Counted from the first letter of the stretch, positions 1-9,745 are shown. The stretch: 57,787 bases of DNA from Moraxella sp. (GCA_030528385.1 JAUMYZ010000013.1:1-57787); one strand, 5' to 3'. The notes: generated by a model not told the origin, from the sequence alone. Numbers and translations: made by a program.

Positions 1-48
1 TATGGTGGCGCTATCCATATTGATTGTGGCGGTGAAACATGCGCTTAA
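1..48 (+). CDS. 3' end of a phage tail gene, probably minor tail protein L (partial)
   Basis: Frame 1 is open from the window edge and ends at a TAA at 46-48. The last 15 residues include two cysteines (IDCGGETC). It overlaps the start of the gpK-like gene by a few bases, as tightly packed tail genes do. In lambda-like phages gpL, a Cys-rich tail-tip protein, directly precedes gpK. The gpL assignment therefore rests on gene order and the cysteines only, because too little of the protein is present to recognise it. Confidence 0.5.
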   Translation, partial: YGGAIHIDCGGETCA

Positions 49-815
49 CTAAACAACTAAAATCCGCCATACACGCCCATGCCAAATCAGTTTATCCCAA
101 TGAGTGCTGTGGGCTGATTGTGAACGCCACTTATTATCCCTGCGACAACATCGCTGCCAATCCTGCTGACAGCTTTGAGATTGCACCAGCGGACTTTGTC
201 AATTTGTCTGAACTTGGCGAAGTGCAAGCGATTGTCCATTCCCACCCCAATGGCAATGCCGAGCCTTCCGAGATTGACCGTGTGCAAATGGGTTTGCATG
301 GCGTGGATTGGGTGATTTGTGGCTTTGGCATTCACGCCGATGGGGAAGAATACTGCGACATCAAACGCCATAAGCCCGCCGCCTACACCGCCCCACTGAT
401 TGGGCGTGAATATCATCATGGCACACAAGACTGTTATTCACTGGTGCGTGATTATTATCAAAGAGAGCTGGGCATTGGCTTAAACGACTATCCAAGAGCG
501 GACGCATGGTGGGAAGACAAGGACAGCGACAGCTTGTATTTAAGTAATTTCAAAAAAGAGGGCTTTGTACCTGTGCCTATGGACAAATTACAAAAGCATG
601 ACGTGCTGATTTGCCGTGTTGGTCGCACCCATCACCCCAATCATGCCTTGATTTATATGGCTGATGGCAGATTACAAAGCGAGCCAAACACGGACGTGGT
701 CGGTAGCCCACTAATCCTACACCACCCCTACGGCGAGCTATCACGCCAAGAATTGTTTGGTGACAGCTGGCAGAGGCGGGTGGTGCTGGTGCTTAGGCAT
801 CAATCGCTAGGCTAA
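39..815 (+). CDS. Phage tail assembly protein K-like: JAMM/MPN + NlpC/P60 hydrolase
   Basis: 258 aa with two domains. The N-terminal half has a JAMM metalloprotease motif (VHSHPNGNAEPSEID, about residues 66-80) with the H-x-H and the later Ser and Asp zinc ligands. The C-terminal half is an NlpC/P60 domain with the catalytic Cys in GTQDCYSLVRDYY (about residue 131) and a His in HPNHALIYM. This architecture is typical of lambda gpK, a tail-tip component thought to process the tail or cut peptidoglycan during entry. It lies between the gpL end and the gpI/gpJ genes. Its 3' end overlaps the end of hicB, which runs the other way. Confidence 0.9.
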   Translation: MRLTKQLKSAIHAHAKSVYPNECCGLIVNATYYPCDNIAANPADSFEIAPADFVNLSELGEVQAIVHSHPNGNAEPSEIDRVQMGLHGVDWVICGFGIHADGEEYCDIKRHKPAAYTAPLIGREYHHGTQDCYSLVRDYYQRELGIGLNDYPRADAWWEDKDSDSLYLSNFKKEGFVPVPMDKLQKHDVLICRVGRTHHPNHALIYMADGRLQSEPNTDVVGSPLILHHPYGELSRQELFGDSWQRRVVLVLRHQSLG

Positions 816-1214
816 ATCACGACTAGCCAGCTGTGCCAAATAATTGCTACGGCTTTTGTACAATGATTTGTGGGCTTTGACCTTTGCGTCAATCTTGGCA
901 ATCAAGCGACTTGGTAAGGTTACGTTAATTTTTTCGGCTTTGCCCATATAAGCAGATAAATCCACTTCCACCAATGCCCAAATCACGCCTTGATAATCAG
1001 GGTCATCTTGATGGTTGGCGATACTGGTTGCTTGGGGAATGTCATCACCATCATTTGCCAACATATCTAAGTGTAAGCTGATGGCTTCATGGGCATTTTT
1101 TACCGCTTCGTCTAGGGTATCGCCTGCACTAAAACAGCCTGCCACATCGGGCACAATTACGCCATAACATTCATTGGCATTGGCGGGTTTTTCAATGGCG
1201 ATGGGATATAACAT
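807..1214 (-). CDS. hicB: HicB-family antitoxin
   Basis: 135 aa. The N-terminal 70 residues match the degenerate RNase H-like HicB fold (YPIAIEK, YGVIVPDVAGCFSAGDTLDEAVKNA). The C-terminus (INVTLPSRLIAKID, SRSNYLAQLA) is a ribbon-helix-helix DNA-binding domain. It should neutralise the HicA RNase and repress the shared promoter. It follows hicA on the same strand with a gap of about 30 bp. The pair sits in reverse between two tail morphogenesis genes, so it behaves as a moron cargo cassette, and its end overlaps the end of gpK by 9 bp. Confidence 0.9.
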   Translation of the reverse strand: MLYPIAIEKPANANECYGVIVPDVAGCFSAGDTLDEAVKNAHEAISLHLDMLANDGDDIPQATSIANHQDDPDYQGVIWALVEVDLSAYMGKAEKINVTLPSRLIAKIDAKVKAHKSLYKSRSNYLAQLASRDLA

Positions 1215-1246
1215 GGTTGTCTCCTTAGATGATAGCCAAGGCTGGG

Positions 1247-1429
1247 TTATTTTAACCCAGCTTGTTGTAAGATTTTATTGACTGTGCCAGCTGGTAGGTC
1301 TTTTTTAGGGTGGGGTATGGTTACCTTACCCTTTTTGGTGGGGTGCTTGTAATGATGATGACTGCCCACCGTTGCCACATGATACCAACCGTCGTCGCTA
1401 ATCATCTTAATCAATTGACGGCTATTCAT
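1247..1429 (-). CDS. hicA: HicA-family mRNA interferase toxin
   Basis: 60 aa, the usual HicA length. It is a double-stranded RNA-binding-fold toxin with the characteristic GSHHHYKHP segment, which carries the catalytic His, and the basic KKGKVTIPHP strand. It is predicted to cleave mRNA unless bound by HicB, encoded just downstream. The ATG is preceded by an AAGGAATTTAAG Shine-Dalgarno region. All features look intact, so the module is probably functional and may stabilise the prophage or act in anti-phage defence; that role is inferred. Confidence 0.9.
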   Translation of the reverse strand: MNSRQLIKMISDDGWYHVATVGSHHHYKHPTKKGKVTIPHPKKDLPAGTVNKILQQAGLK

Positions 1430-1454
1430 CTTAAATTCCTTGATTGGTTAAGAT

Positions 1455-1489
1455 AGAGTTATTGTAACTCTAATTATAAATCTGGTCAA
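1455..1489 (-). promoter_or_regulatory. hicAB promoter with palindromic operator
   Basis: On the - strand a -35 TTGACC (complement of 1484-1489) lies 17 bp from a -10 TACAAT (complement of 1461-1466). A perfect inverted repeat AGAGTTA-N3-TAACTCT (1455-1471) covers the -10. A site there would block RNA polymerase, which fits autorepression by the HicB ribbon-helix-helix domain. Confidence 0.7.
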
Positions 1490-1541
1490 GAGTTATCGGG
1501 GTTATTTTTAATTGTTATTGACATTATTTTAGGAAAAAACC

Positions 1542-2135
1542 ATGAAAACCATCCACCTTCACGGCATTCTTGCTAAAAAGTTTGGACGCTTTTTTAAACT
1601 AGATGTCCAAAGTGCCAAAGAAGCCTGCCATGCTTTAGCTTGCCAACTCCCTGCCTTTGGGCGGTTTATGATGGACAGCGAAAGTCTGGGTTATCGTTTT
1701 GCGGTGTTTAATGGCAAAAAGAAAAACCAAACAACCAACATCGGTCAAGATGAGCTAGACAACATCACCACCGCCAACCATATTCATATCGTGCCAAGGG
1801 TTATCGGTAGTGGCGGCAAAGCAATGGGCTGGCTGCAAGTGGTGGCGGGCGCTGCCTTAATTGCGGTGGGCGCACTTGGTACCTTTGCCACCGCTGGTCT
1901 ATCAACAGCACTTATCGGCGCAGGCGCAGGCTTAATGGTGGGTGGTGTGAGCAGCTTACTGATGCCCACCCCTAAAATAGACAATCCCAATGATGACGGC
2001 AACCGCCCCAACAACGGCTTTGGCGGGGCAATTACCACCGTGGCGCAAGGCAACCCTGTACCCATTTTATACGGTGAGCGAGATGTGGGCGGGTTTATCG
2101 TCTCGGCGGGGATTTATACGGAGGACAAAGCCTAA
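1542..2135 (+). CDS. Phage tail assembly protein I
   Basis: 197 aa. The N-terminal 85 residues resemble the ubiquitin-like fold of lambda gpI (MKTIHLHGILAKKFG, ANHIHIVPRVIG). A Gly/Ala-rich hydrophobic stretch follows at about residues 95-145, and the end has the conserved QGNPVPILYGERDVGGFIVSAG segment. It acts in tail-tip assembly with gpJ. The start has an AGGAAAAAA Shine-Dalgarno. The stop overlaps the gpJ start as TAATG, implying translational coupling. It is separated from gpK by the reversed hicAB cassette. Confidence 0.85.
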   Translation: MKTIHLHGILAKKFGRFFKLDVQSAKEACHALACQLPAFGRFMMDSESLGYRFAVFNGKKKNQTTNIGQDELDNITTANHIHIVPRVIGSGGKAMGWLQVVAGAALIAVGALGTFATAGLSTALIGAGAGLMVGGVSSLLMPTPKIDNPNDDGNRPNNGFGGAITTVAQGNPVPILYGERDVGGFIVSAGIYTEDKA

Positions 2136-5100
2136 TGCAAATCATCGGCGCAAAAAAAGGCAACAAAGCCTCTAAAAAGCCCCATATCCAAAAAGACACC
2201 ACCGCTTCTGTCGCCTTTTTTAAGGGGCTGCATGGTTTGTGTGAAGGTGAGATTGCAGGTCTGGCGGACGGGGGTAAATCCATTCGCCTTGACGGCACAC
2301 CCATCATCAATGCCAATGGCACGCCCAACTTTGAAGAGGTGAAGTGGTCGTTTCGTTCAGGCACACTAAGGCAAGAACACATTGCAGGCTTTCCCAGCGT
2401 AGAAAACGAAACAGCGGTCAATGTTGAGCTTCGCCACGACCGCCCCTTTATCAAGTATTTTAACAACACCCAACTGTCGGCAGTGCGTGTGCGTCTAAAT
2501 TGGAATGCTCTGCGCCAAGCCCACGACAACGGCGATGTAACAGGCTATCGCATTGATTATGCCATTGATGTGCAGAGCGATGGGGGCAGCTTTGTGCAGG
2601 TGCTTAACACCTGCATCAATGATAAAACATCACAAGGCTATAAGCGCTCGCACCGCATTGACTTGCCCAGTGCCAAGCGTGGCTGGAGCGTGCGCGTACG
2701 CCGTCTGACTGCCAATGCCGACAGCGAGCTTATCAGTGATAAAATGACGGTGGACGCCGTTACTGAAATCATTGACGCCAAGCTCACTTATCCTTGCACG
2801 GCACTTTTAGGGCTTGAGTATGACGCTCAAATCTTTAGCAGCATTGCCAAATTGGCAGTGCGTTTAAGGGGCAAGCTTATTCAAGTGCCAACGAACTACA
2901 ATCCCGAAACCCGTCAATATACAGGGCTGTGGGATGGCACCTTTAAACTTGAGTATTCTAATAACCCTGCGTGGGTCTATTATGACCTTTGCACCCACAA
3001 ACGCTATGGGCTGGGCGAGCGTCTGGCGGGACTGGTGGATAAATGGTCGCTTTACCGCCTTGCCCAATACTGTGATGCGCTGGTGGACGATGGTAAAGGC
3101 GGCACTGAGCCCCGCTTTACTTGTAATGTCTATCTTCAAAAGGCAGAAGACGCCTATCAAATTCTGCAAAACATCGCGTCCATCTTTCGGGCAATGAGCT
3201 ACTGGAATGGTGAGCAGATTGTTGTGGACAGCGACGTGCCCAAAGAAGCGGTTTATACCTTTAGCCGTGCCAATGTGGTGGGTGGTGAATTTAGTTACAC
3301 AGGCACACGCACGCGCGACCGCCACAGCGTCATACAAGTGGGCTGGGACAATCCTGATAATGACTTTAAAACCGAATATGAGTTTGTCCGCGATGAAGCA
3401 GCGATTGCCAAATACGGCATTAAAAAGCGAGAAATCAACGCCTTTGGCTGTACTTCTCGTGGGCAAGCCACTCGGGTGGGAAAATGGGCACTGTTGTCTG
3501 AGCAACTAGAAACCCGCACCGTGCAATTTAAAACAGGATTGATGGGCTTTATTCCGCAAGTGGGACAGGTGATTAACATTGCCGATGATGTCTTTGCTGG
3601 GCGTGCCATCAGCGGGCAGGTGCTGGCAGTGAGTAGCAACCAACGCCAAATTACCCTTGACAGACCCGCTGGCAAAGCGGGCGATACGTTGATGGTTAAT
3701 GGGGCAGACGGCACGCCCAAGCAAGCCATTGTTACTGCGGTGCGTGATAATGTACTAAGTGTTGCCATGCCCCTTGATGTTGATGTTGGGGCGATTTGGG
3801 CAATTGTCAGTGATGATTTACGCCTGATGCAGTTTCGTGTCATGGCTATTAAGCAAAATGACGATGCCAGCTTTGATATTAGCGCGCTACAATACGAGCG
3901 CAGCAAATTTGGCGCAGCAGATACGGGCGCGCGCCTTACCCAAACCCCCTATAGTGTATTAAAGCCTGAACCCATCCAAGCCCCACAAAATGTCAGCCTA
4001 AGCGCACACAGCCGTGTACATCAAGGCATAAGCATCACCACCCTAAACATCGCTTGGACGCAAGTCAAAGGCGCGGTTGGCTATATTGTCCAGTGGCGCA
4101 AAGACGATGGCAATTGGGTGAGCGCAGGCAAAATCACAGGGCTTAGCCACGACATTGAAGGCGTCTATGCAGGCAATTATATGGCGCGCGTACGTGCACT
4201 AGATGCCTTTGACAATGAAAGCCTTGCCACATCAAGCCAATTAACCCACATTGCAGGTAAAACAGGCAGACCGCCCCGCCTTGCTCGCTTAACCGCCACA
4301 GGCTTGCTGTTTGCCATGCGTTTAGAGTGGGTTTTCAACAAAGGCTCAGGCGATACCGCTTACACAGAAATCCAAGTATCGCCTGATGGCAGAAGCAACA
4401 TCGCCACATTGGGGCAATTTGCCTACCCCACCAACAGCCACACCATCAATGGCTTGCAAGGCAACTTAACTCAGCACTACCGCGCGCGCATTGTTGATAA
4501 GCTTGGCAATACCAGTGAGTGGACAGCTTGGGTGTCTGGCACCACTGACGCGCAAGCCGATAAAGTATTAGATTTACTACAAGGGCAAATTAGCCAAAGT
4601 CAGTTGCACAAAGACTTATCCACGCCGATTGGCAAAATCTTACCGCTTGAGCAAAGATTGGGGCAGCAAATCGGCAGGGTTGGCAGTCTAGAGCAATCAA
4701 TTACGAGTGCAAGAGATGAATTAAATCAAAATATTACAACTTTGCAAAGCAATTTAACAGCTGCAAAAAACACACTTGAGCAGTCAGTACAAAATGTGAA
4801 TAGACAACTAGGCACACTCAATCAAAGCCTATCTGCGGCGCAAAATAACATCACAACAACGCAGCGTGAATTAAACACCACCAAACAACATCTGACCACC
4901 GCTCAAAACACCCTAAACACGGCTGTTGCCAATATCACCACAGAACGCAATCGCATCAGCTCGGCAATCCGTGATATTGGTGCTTTGCAATCTGCCAATA
5001 ATGCCAAAACGCAACAGATTGCCAATTTAACCCAAACGGTGAATGGTCATACTTCGTCAATCCGTGAGCTTGGTGTAACCACTGGCGATTTATCACAAAA

Positions 5101-8100
5101 ATACAGCCAAATCAAAACCCAAGCGGATAAATCCACCAGCGAGATTACGGCGATTAAGCAGACCCAAAGTGGGCAGGCGACCAGTATTGAGCGGTTGGGG
5201 GCAAGCTTTGATGGGCTTAGTGTGGGTGGGCGTAATTTGTTGCGCAACTCGCAAGCAGAACGGACGGTTGCCAATGCCACCACACGAGAAAACTTTGTGC
5301 CAGCTTACGCACTAACCAAGCCCCTAGAGCCAAATACCGCCTATGTCTTATCTTATGAGTACAAAACAACGGATAATGCCAAAACCGCACAAGTGGGCTT
5401 TGTCAGCAGTGTCGGTCAGCATAAATTTAAAAGCAATTTAACCAAGACTGTAACTTGGCAAAAAGGTGTGTTTAAATTTACCACAGGCAACAATACCAAC
5501 CAAAACGGACACATCAGATTTGACAATGAAGGCACAGCCAATGGGCAATCAGCCAGCCTTTGGGTGAAAAATGTCAAACTGGAATTAGGGAGTGTACCCA
5601 GTGATTACACCCCTGCTCCTGAAGACGTGCAGACCGACATTGACCAAAAGGCAAGCAGTGCTAATCTTGAAATCTTACGTCAAACCCTAAGCAATGCCGA
5701 TACCGCCCTAAGCCAACAAATTACGGCAATGGACACGGCTTATAAGTCTGCTGACCGTACTTTGAGCACTAATTTGGCAAGTGAAATTAGTGCTCGTACA
5801 AGTGCAGATACTGCTCTGGGGCAACGCATTGACCGCTTGCAATCTGACTACAACGGCAACAAAGCAAGTGTGGCTAATCAGCTTAAAACATTGACCGATA
5901 AAGACACAGCAACAGCAACACAAATCAGTCAAATCACAGCGAACGTTAACACCGCAACAACCAAAGCCGATGACGGCATCAGACGAGCCAATAACGCTCA
6001 AAGCACAGCCAATACAGCAAATACCCAAGCCACACAAGCCAAAGCGGATATTGTGGCTGAACAAAAAGCAAGGTCTAATGCTGATAGTGCTTTATCAAGT
6101 CGCATTAACGCCCTAGACAGCAAATTCACCACTGCCGACAACACCATCAAAGCCAGCATTGCCACCGCCCAACAAACAGCGACTAATGCCCAACAAGCCC
6201 TAGCAACCGCCCAAAGTCAGCTAAACGCACGCTTTGACAATCTAAACATCGGCGCGCGCAATTACTTATCAGACAGCAAAAACTTGACTGACAGCAAATT
6301 GTGGCTGTGGGGCAAATCTGGCGATGAGACGTTGGGCAAAGCCACGCAAACAGCGGGTATGTTGTCTTTGCAAGGGCGGGTCAATGGCAAATGGAAGCAG
6401 TGGTGTCAGATTGCCAAAGTGCGAAATCAAGTAGCCAATGCCAAAGCCAGCGATGTGCTTGCTAAAATGGAAGTTGGCAAAACTTACACCTTGTCTTTTG
6501 AAGCCAAAGCCAGTAATGATAGCGACAGCTTGCGGACAGATTTTAGAGAGCATTACGCACACAACGGCAATAAAGCAAAAAATCATCTTAGCAAGACTTG
6601 GCAAATCAGCAATCAATGGGTGCGTTATCATGCCACTTTTGTGTTTAACCCCATCAACATCAGCGGAGCAACGTTGCAATACTGGGGACTGTATTTTATC
6701 TATTTTGGTACATCGGAAATCTTTATCAGAAAACCTAAACTAGAGCTTGGCAATACCCCCACAGACTATACAGAAGCCCCAGAAGACATTCAAACCGACA
6801 TCAATGCCGCCAAGAGCGAAGCGGCGGCAAACTTAAACACCATGCGTGAAACTTTGGCAACTGCTGACAGCGCACTGGGACGCAGAATTGACGCGGTGTC
6901 AGCTGAATTTAAACAAGCTGACAATACCATCAAGGCAAGTGTGCAAGCGGAAACACAAGCGCGCACCAATGCTGACAACGCCCTAAGCCAGCGGATTAAT
7001 GCTTTAGACAGTGCCTATAAAACTGCCGACAACCAAGCCAGCGCTAGAATAAGCCAGCTTGAACAAAGTCTAGCCAGTAAAGACGCTGCCATGGCTCGCC
7101 GCGTTGATGGCTTGCAGGCAAATTATACGCTACTTGACAACCGCAGCAAGTGGACAGAGCTCACCAGTACGCAAGACTTAAATAACCTAACCACACAGGG
7201 GAATTATTTTATCCGTGCAACTAACAACACCAATGCCCCACACAACGGCTGGCTATATGTTAGGGTTGATGTACCGCGCGCTGACCGCTTAACACAAACC
7301 GCTTGGGCGGATAATAACCCATCACTGCGTTATATGCGCACCAGAAGTGGCACAACATGGCATGGCTGGCAAAAACAAGCAACAGGCTCAGAGCTTGACA
7401 GCAAAGCCAGCAGTGCCAGCCTTACCGCTGAACAAAAAGCAAGGGCGGACGCTGATAGTGCTTTATCAAGTCGTATCACAGCGCTGGACAGCGCTTACAA
7501 AGCCGCTGACGCTGCCATGCGCGCCAGTATCACCAATGCCCAACAAACCGCAACCAATGCCCAACAAGCCCTAGCCACCGCCCAAAGTCAGCTTAATGCT
7601 AAGATTGATGGAATAAATGTAGGTGGTCGCAACTTGTTAATCGGCAGTCATGCCACCCGCAGCACGCACGGCACAACTGCCCTAAATGTTAGCCAGAATA
7701 TTGACTTTGTCAATGTGCGTCAGTTGGTGTTGTCTTGTGATGTTAAATACACCAATGCCCGCCGTGCCAGCACACAAGGGGCAAAATGGTTTAGGATTGG
7801 CGCAGAAATTCGCCTTGTTTGGACAGATGGCACCAGTAACTGGTACGGGGCTTGGCGAGCCAATGTGGCAAACGCAGGCAGCTTTCATGGCAGAGTGGCT
7901 TTAAAAATCAGTGTGCCAGCAGGCAAAACCATTAAAGCCATTGACAATGCCAAAATCCAAATTTGGGACATCTTAGGTGATGGCATGCTGGTAAAAAATG
8001 CCAAACTGGAAATCGGCAATGTGGCAACAGACTGGACACCCGCACCAGAAGACACAAGCACTGCCACCAGTGCGCTACAAGCCAAATTAGATGAGTTTAA

Positions 8101-9172
8101 ATCTGCCCAAGCGACTAAAGATAATGCCACCACCGCCAAGCTCTCCCAACTTGAAAGCAATTTAAATAGCAAAGCCAATGCCAGTGCCCTAAACCAAACC
8201 AACACCAAAGTGTCGCAAGCAGAAGGGCGTATCACGGCAGAAGCCAATAAAGTGAGTACATTACAAACCACGGTCGGACAGCACACTGCCAGCATCCAAC
8301 AGCAAGCCCAGTCCATCAATGGCTTGCGCGCGCAGTGGACACTCAAAGTAGAAAGCGGTGGCATTGTCTCAGGCATCGGCTTGGCAAGCGCTAATGGTAA
8401 GTCTGCCTTTGCCATCCGTGCCAATCAGTTTTATGTTGCCGACCCTACAGGCACCGCCAAGCGTCCGATGTTTAGTGTACTAACCAGCCCACAAACAATA
8501 AACGGCGTTACTGTGCCAGCAGGGACTTATATCAGTTCTGCTTATATTCAAAACGGCTCAATTACCACTGCCAAGATTGGTCATGCGCAGATTGACACGT
8601 TGCAAGTCAAAGACGGCGCAATCATTGTGCCGCGCGTGCAGTACAATGCAGGCTTTAGAACTTTTCATCAAAGTAATGAAATAGAAGTTGGCAGAATCAC
8701 AATTGATGCCAAAGGTGGTAATGTGATGATTGGCTTCGGTTTTCAAAGGTTGTTCTCACTGCCTAACGGAGCCTATTCGTGGGGAGCTTTCGTCCCCGCC
8801 ATTGATGAAACAAATCTGCACAATTTTGTACACGGTCATGTTTATGACAATACTTACAACAGGGTTGGCAATGTCAGCTTTCACATCAGAAGAAATGGTG
8901 TGGACATACACAATGTGTTCTTTAGACCAAATTATACAAAAAATGACAGCACAGCACTCAGCTGGCTTAATATCAACAGAGAAACACCCATCTTACTGTA
9001 TGACCAATATTCATCTCCAGCAATTGTAGATAATCCGCCATCTGGAAACACAACTTATACACTATTGATGGTGGTGTTCTCTAGCGCGGAGCACTTCAAT
9101 AATGACAGGAATGTGTCAAGACGCACCATTTTAAAGGGTCTGTCATTTAGTGTCATGGGCGTGAAACGTTAA
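2135..9172 (+). CDS. Phage host specificity protein J (tail tip/central fibre)
   Basis: 2345 aa, about twice the length of lambda gpJ. Residues 1-600 are the conserved tail-tip J region (start HIQKDTTASVAFFKGLHGLCEGEI). Two fibronectin type III-like domains follow at about 611-706 and 710-806. Then comes a long Ala/Gln/Thr-rich coiled-coil shaft broken by three related beta-rich modules at about 1029-1169, 1369-1552 and 1827-1971. Each module opens with a NIGARNYL/VGGRNLL-type motif and closes with LE(L/I)G-x-x-x-(S/T)-D-(Y/W)-T-x-A-P-E-D. A DUF1983-like region (about 2078 on) leads to a unique C-terminal tip, likely the receptor-binding end. The repeats are probably carbohydrate-binding; this is inferred from their shape. 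Confidence 0.92.
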   Translation: MQIIGAKKGNKASKKPHIQKDTTASVAFFKGLHGLCEGEIAGLADGGKSIRLDGTPIINANGTPNFEEVKWSFRSGTLRQEHIAGFPSVENETAVNVELRHDRPFIKYFNNTQLSAVRVRLNWNALRQAHDNGDVTGYRIDYAIDVQSDGGSFVQVLNTCINDKTSQGYKRSHRIDLPSAKRGWSVRVRRLTANADSELISDKMTVDAVTEIIDAKLTYPCTALLGLEYDAQIFSSIAKLAVRLRGKLIQVPTNYNPETRQYTGLWDGTFKLEYSNNPAWVYYDLCTHKRYGLGERLAGLVDKWSLYRLAQYCDALVDDGKGGTEPRFTCNVYLQKAEDAYQILQNIASIFRAMSYWNGEQIVVDSDVPKEAVYTFSRANVVGGEFSYTGTRTRDRHSVIQVGWDNPDNDFKTEYEFVRDEAAIAKYGIKKREINAFGCTSRGQATRVGKWALLSEQLETRTVQFKTGLMGFIPQVGQVINIADDVFAGRAISGQVLAVSSNQRQITLDRPAGKAGDTLMVNGADGTPKQAIVTAVRDNVLSVAMPLDVDVGAIWAIVSDDLRLMQFRVMAIKQNDDASFDISALQYERSKFGAADTGARLTQTPYSVLKPEPIQAPQNVSLSAHSRVHQGISITTLNIAWTQVKGAVGYIVQWRKDDGNWVSAGKITGLSHDIEGVYAGNYMARVRALDAFDNESLATSSQLTHIAGKTGRPPRLARLTATGLLFAMRLEWVFNKGSGDTAYTEIQVSPDGRSNIATLGQFAYPTNSHTINGLQGNLTQHYRARIVDKLGNTSEWTAWVSGTTDAQADKVLDLLQGQISQSQLHKDLSTPIGKILPLEQRLGQQIGRVGSLEQSITSARDELNQNITTLQSNLTAAKNTLEQSVQNVNRQLGTLNQSLSAAQNNITTTQRELNTTKQHLTTAQNTLNTAVANITTERNRISSAIRDIGALQSANNAKTQQIANLTQTVNGHTSSIRELGVTTGDLSQKYSQIKTQADKSTSEITAIKQTQSGQATSIERLGASFDGLSVGGRNLLRNSQAERTVANATTRENFVPAYALTKPLEPNTAYVLSYEYKTTDNAKTAQVGFVSSVGQHKFKSNLTKTVTWQKGVFKFTTGNNTNQNGHIRFDNEGTANGQSASLWVKNVKLELGSVPSDYTPAPEDVQTDIDQKASSANLEILRQTLSNADTALSQQITAMDTAYKSADRTLSTNLASEISARTSADTALGQRIDRLQSDYNGNKASVANQLKTLTDKDTATATQISQITANVNTATTKADDGIRRANNAQSTANTANTQATQAKADIVAEQKARSNADSALSSRINALDSKFTTADNTIKASIATAQQTATNAQQALATAQSQLNARFDNLNIGARNYLSDSKNLTDSKLWLWGKSGDETLGKATQTAGMLSLQGRVNGKWKQWCQIAKVRNQVANAKASDVLAKMEVGKTYTLSFEAKASNDSDSLRTDFREHYAHNGNKAKNHLSKTWQISNQWVRYHATFVFNPINISGATLQYWGLYFIYFGTSEIFIRKPKLELGNTPTDYTEAPEDIQTDINAAKSEAAANLNTMRETLATADSALGRRIDAVSAEFKQADNTIKASVQAETQARTNADNALSQRINALDSAYKTADNQASARISQLEQSLASKDAAMARRVDGLQANYTLLDNRSKWTELTSTQDLNNLTTQGNYFIRATNNTNAPHNGWLYVRVDVPRADRLTQTAWADNNPSLRYMRTRSGTTWHGWQKQATGSELDSKASSASLTAEQKARADADSALSSRITALDSAYKAADAAMRASITNAQQTATNAQQALATAQSQLNAKIDGINVGGRNLLIGSHATRSTHGTTALNVSQNIDFVNVRQLVLSCDVKYTNARRASTQGAKWFRIGAEIRLVWTDGTSNWYGAWRANVANAGSFHGRVALKISVPAGKTIKAIDNAKIQIWDILGDGMLVKNAKLEIGNVATDWTPAPEDTSTATSALQAKLDEFKSAQATKDNATTAKLSQLESNLNSKANASALNQTNTKVSQAEGRITAEANKVSTLQTTVGQHTASIQQQAQSINGLRAQWTLKVESGGIVSGIGLASANGKSAFAIRANQFYVADPTGTAKRPMFSVLTSPQTINGVTVPAGTYISSAYIQNGSITTAKIGHAQIDTLQVKDGAIIVPRVQYNAGFRTFHQSNEIEVGRITIDAKGGNVMIGFGFQRLFSLPNGAYSWGAFVPAIDETNLHNFVHGHVYDNTYNRVGNVSFHIRRNGVDIHNVFFRPNYTKNDSTALSWLNINRETPILLYDQYSSPAIVDNPPSGNTTYTLLMVVFSSAEHFNNDRNVSRRTILKGLSFSVMGVKR
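6055..7610 (+). repeat. Internal repeats in the gpJ coiled-coil shaft
   Basis: Near-identical coding stretches recur at about 6055-6235 and 7430-7605. Both encode AEQKAR, DADSALSSRI and QQTATNAQQALATAQSQLNA. A shorter related copy lies near 6955-7020. The DNA similarity is high enough for recombination to remove or duplicate the module between them. Confidence 0.75.
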
Positions 9173-9181
9173 GGAGTTAAT

Positions 9182-9352
9182 ATGTTAGTTAAACTTTATG
9201 TTTATGATAAACAAAGCAATATCTTTTTATATGAAGACACAGGACATCCTGATTTTATTGTAGAAGATTTGGGCGATGATAAAGACTTTACACTCACCCC
9301 GCCGCCTGACAGCTCAAAGCAGTGGCGGTGGGTGAACAACAAATGGGAGTAA
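9182..9352 (+). CDS. Small phage protein downstream of gpJ
   Basis: 56 aa, starting MLVKLYVYDKQSNIFLYED and ending in an aromatic QWRWVNNKWE tail. An AAGGAGTTAAT Shine-Dalgarno precedes the ATG, and the gene fits exactly between gpJ and the next ORF. The C-terminal W-rich ending resembles the ends of tail-fibre proteins and small fibre-assembly factors, but I do not recognise a family. Position suggests a tail accessory or chaperone. Confidence 0.7.
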   Translation: MLVKLYVYDKQSNIFLYEDTGHPDFIVEDLGDDKDFTLTPPPDSSKQWRWVNNKWE

Positions 9353-9355
9353 TCT

Positions 9356-9745
9356 ATGATTAATATACAGGAGCTAACCGCTCCTTTTTTATCATCTTGG
9401 ACAGCCGTTTGGCTGTTTGCTTTTTTGGGCGGGCTGGCAAGTGCCTTTATTCGTATTGCTGATATTGATAAACGACTACTCTATCCTTTTATTGCCAAAC
9501 CCTTAATTGGCATGGCAACAGGGCTGGCGCTTTGTCTGCTCATCAACGGCGATAGCGACCCGCCCAGCATTAGCCTTGCCTTTTGGGGCTTTATCGGCAG
9601 TTTGTGTTCTGCGCCCATCACCACAGGGTTTTTAATCTTTATTTCTGACCAAGACAGACAAAACCAAATCTATAGCGCCGCCAAAGACAAGTTCTTACCA
9701 TTTCACAGCAAAGACAAACAAGGGGGTAGCAATGATAACCACTAA
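9356..9745 (+). CDS. Phage membrane protein, holin candidate
   Basis: 129 aa. Three hydrophobic segments at about residues 15-33, 45-63 and 72-95 suggest an inner-membrane protein with a charged C-terminal tail (DQDRQNQIYSAAKDKF, SKDKQGGSNDNH). It lies between the tail genes and the endolysin, the usual place for a holin. It overlaps the next membrane ORF by 14 bp, like a holin/antiholin pair. No family-specific motif is visible, so the role is inferred from topology and position. Confidence 0.6.
   Translation: MINIQELTAPFLSSWTAVWLFAFLGGLASAFIRIADIDKRLLYPFIAKPLIGMATGLALCLLINGDSDPPSISLAFWGFIGSLCSAPITTGFLIFISDQDRQNQIYSAAKDKFLPFHSKDKQGGSNDNH

Noticed and set aside
1784-2065. Pro-rich ORF opposite gpI
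   Set aside because: It is the reverse-strand shadow of the Gly/Ala-rich segment of gpI.
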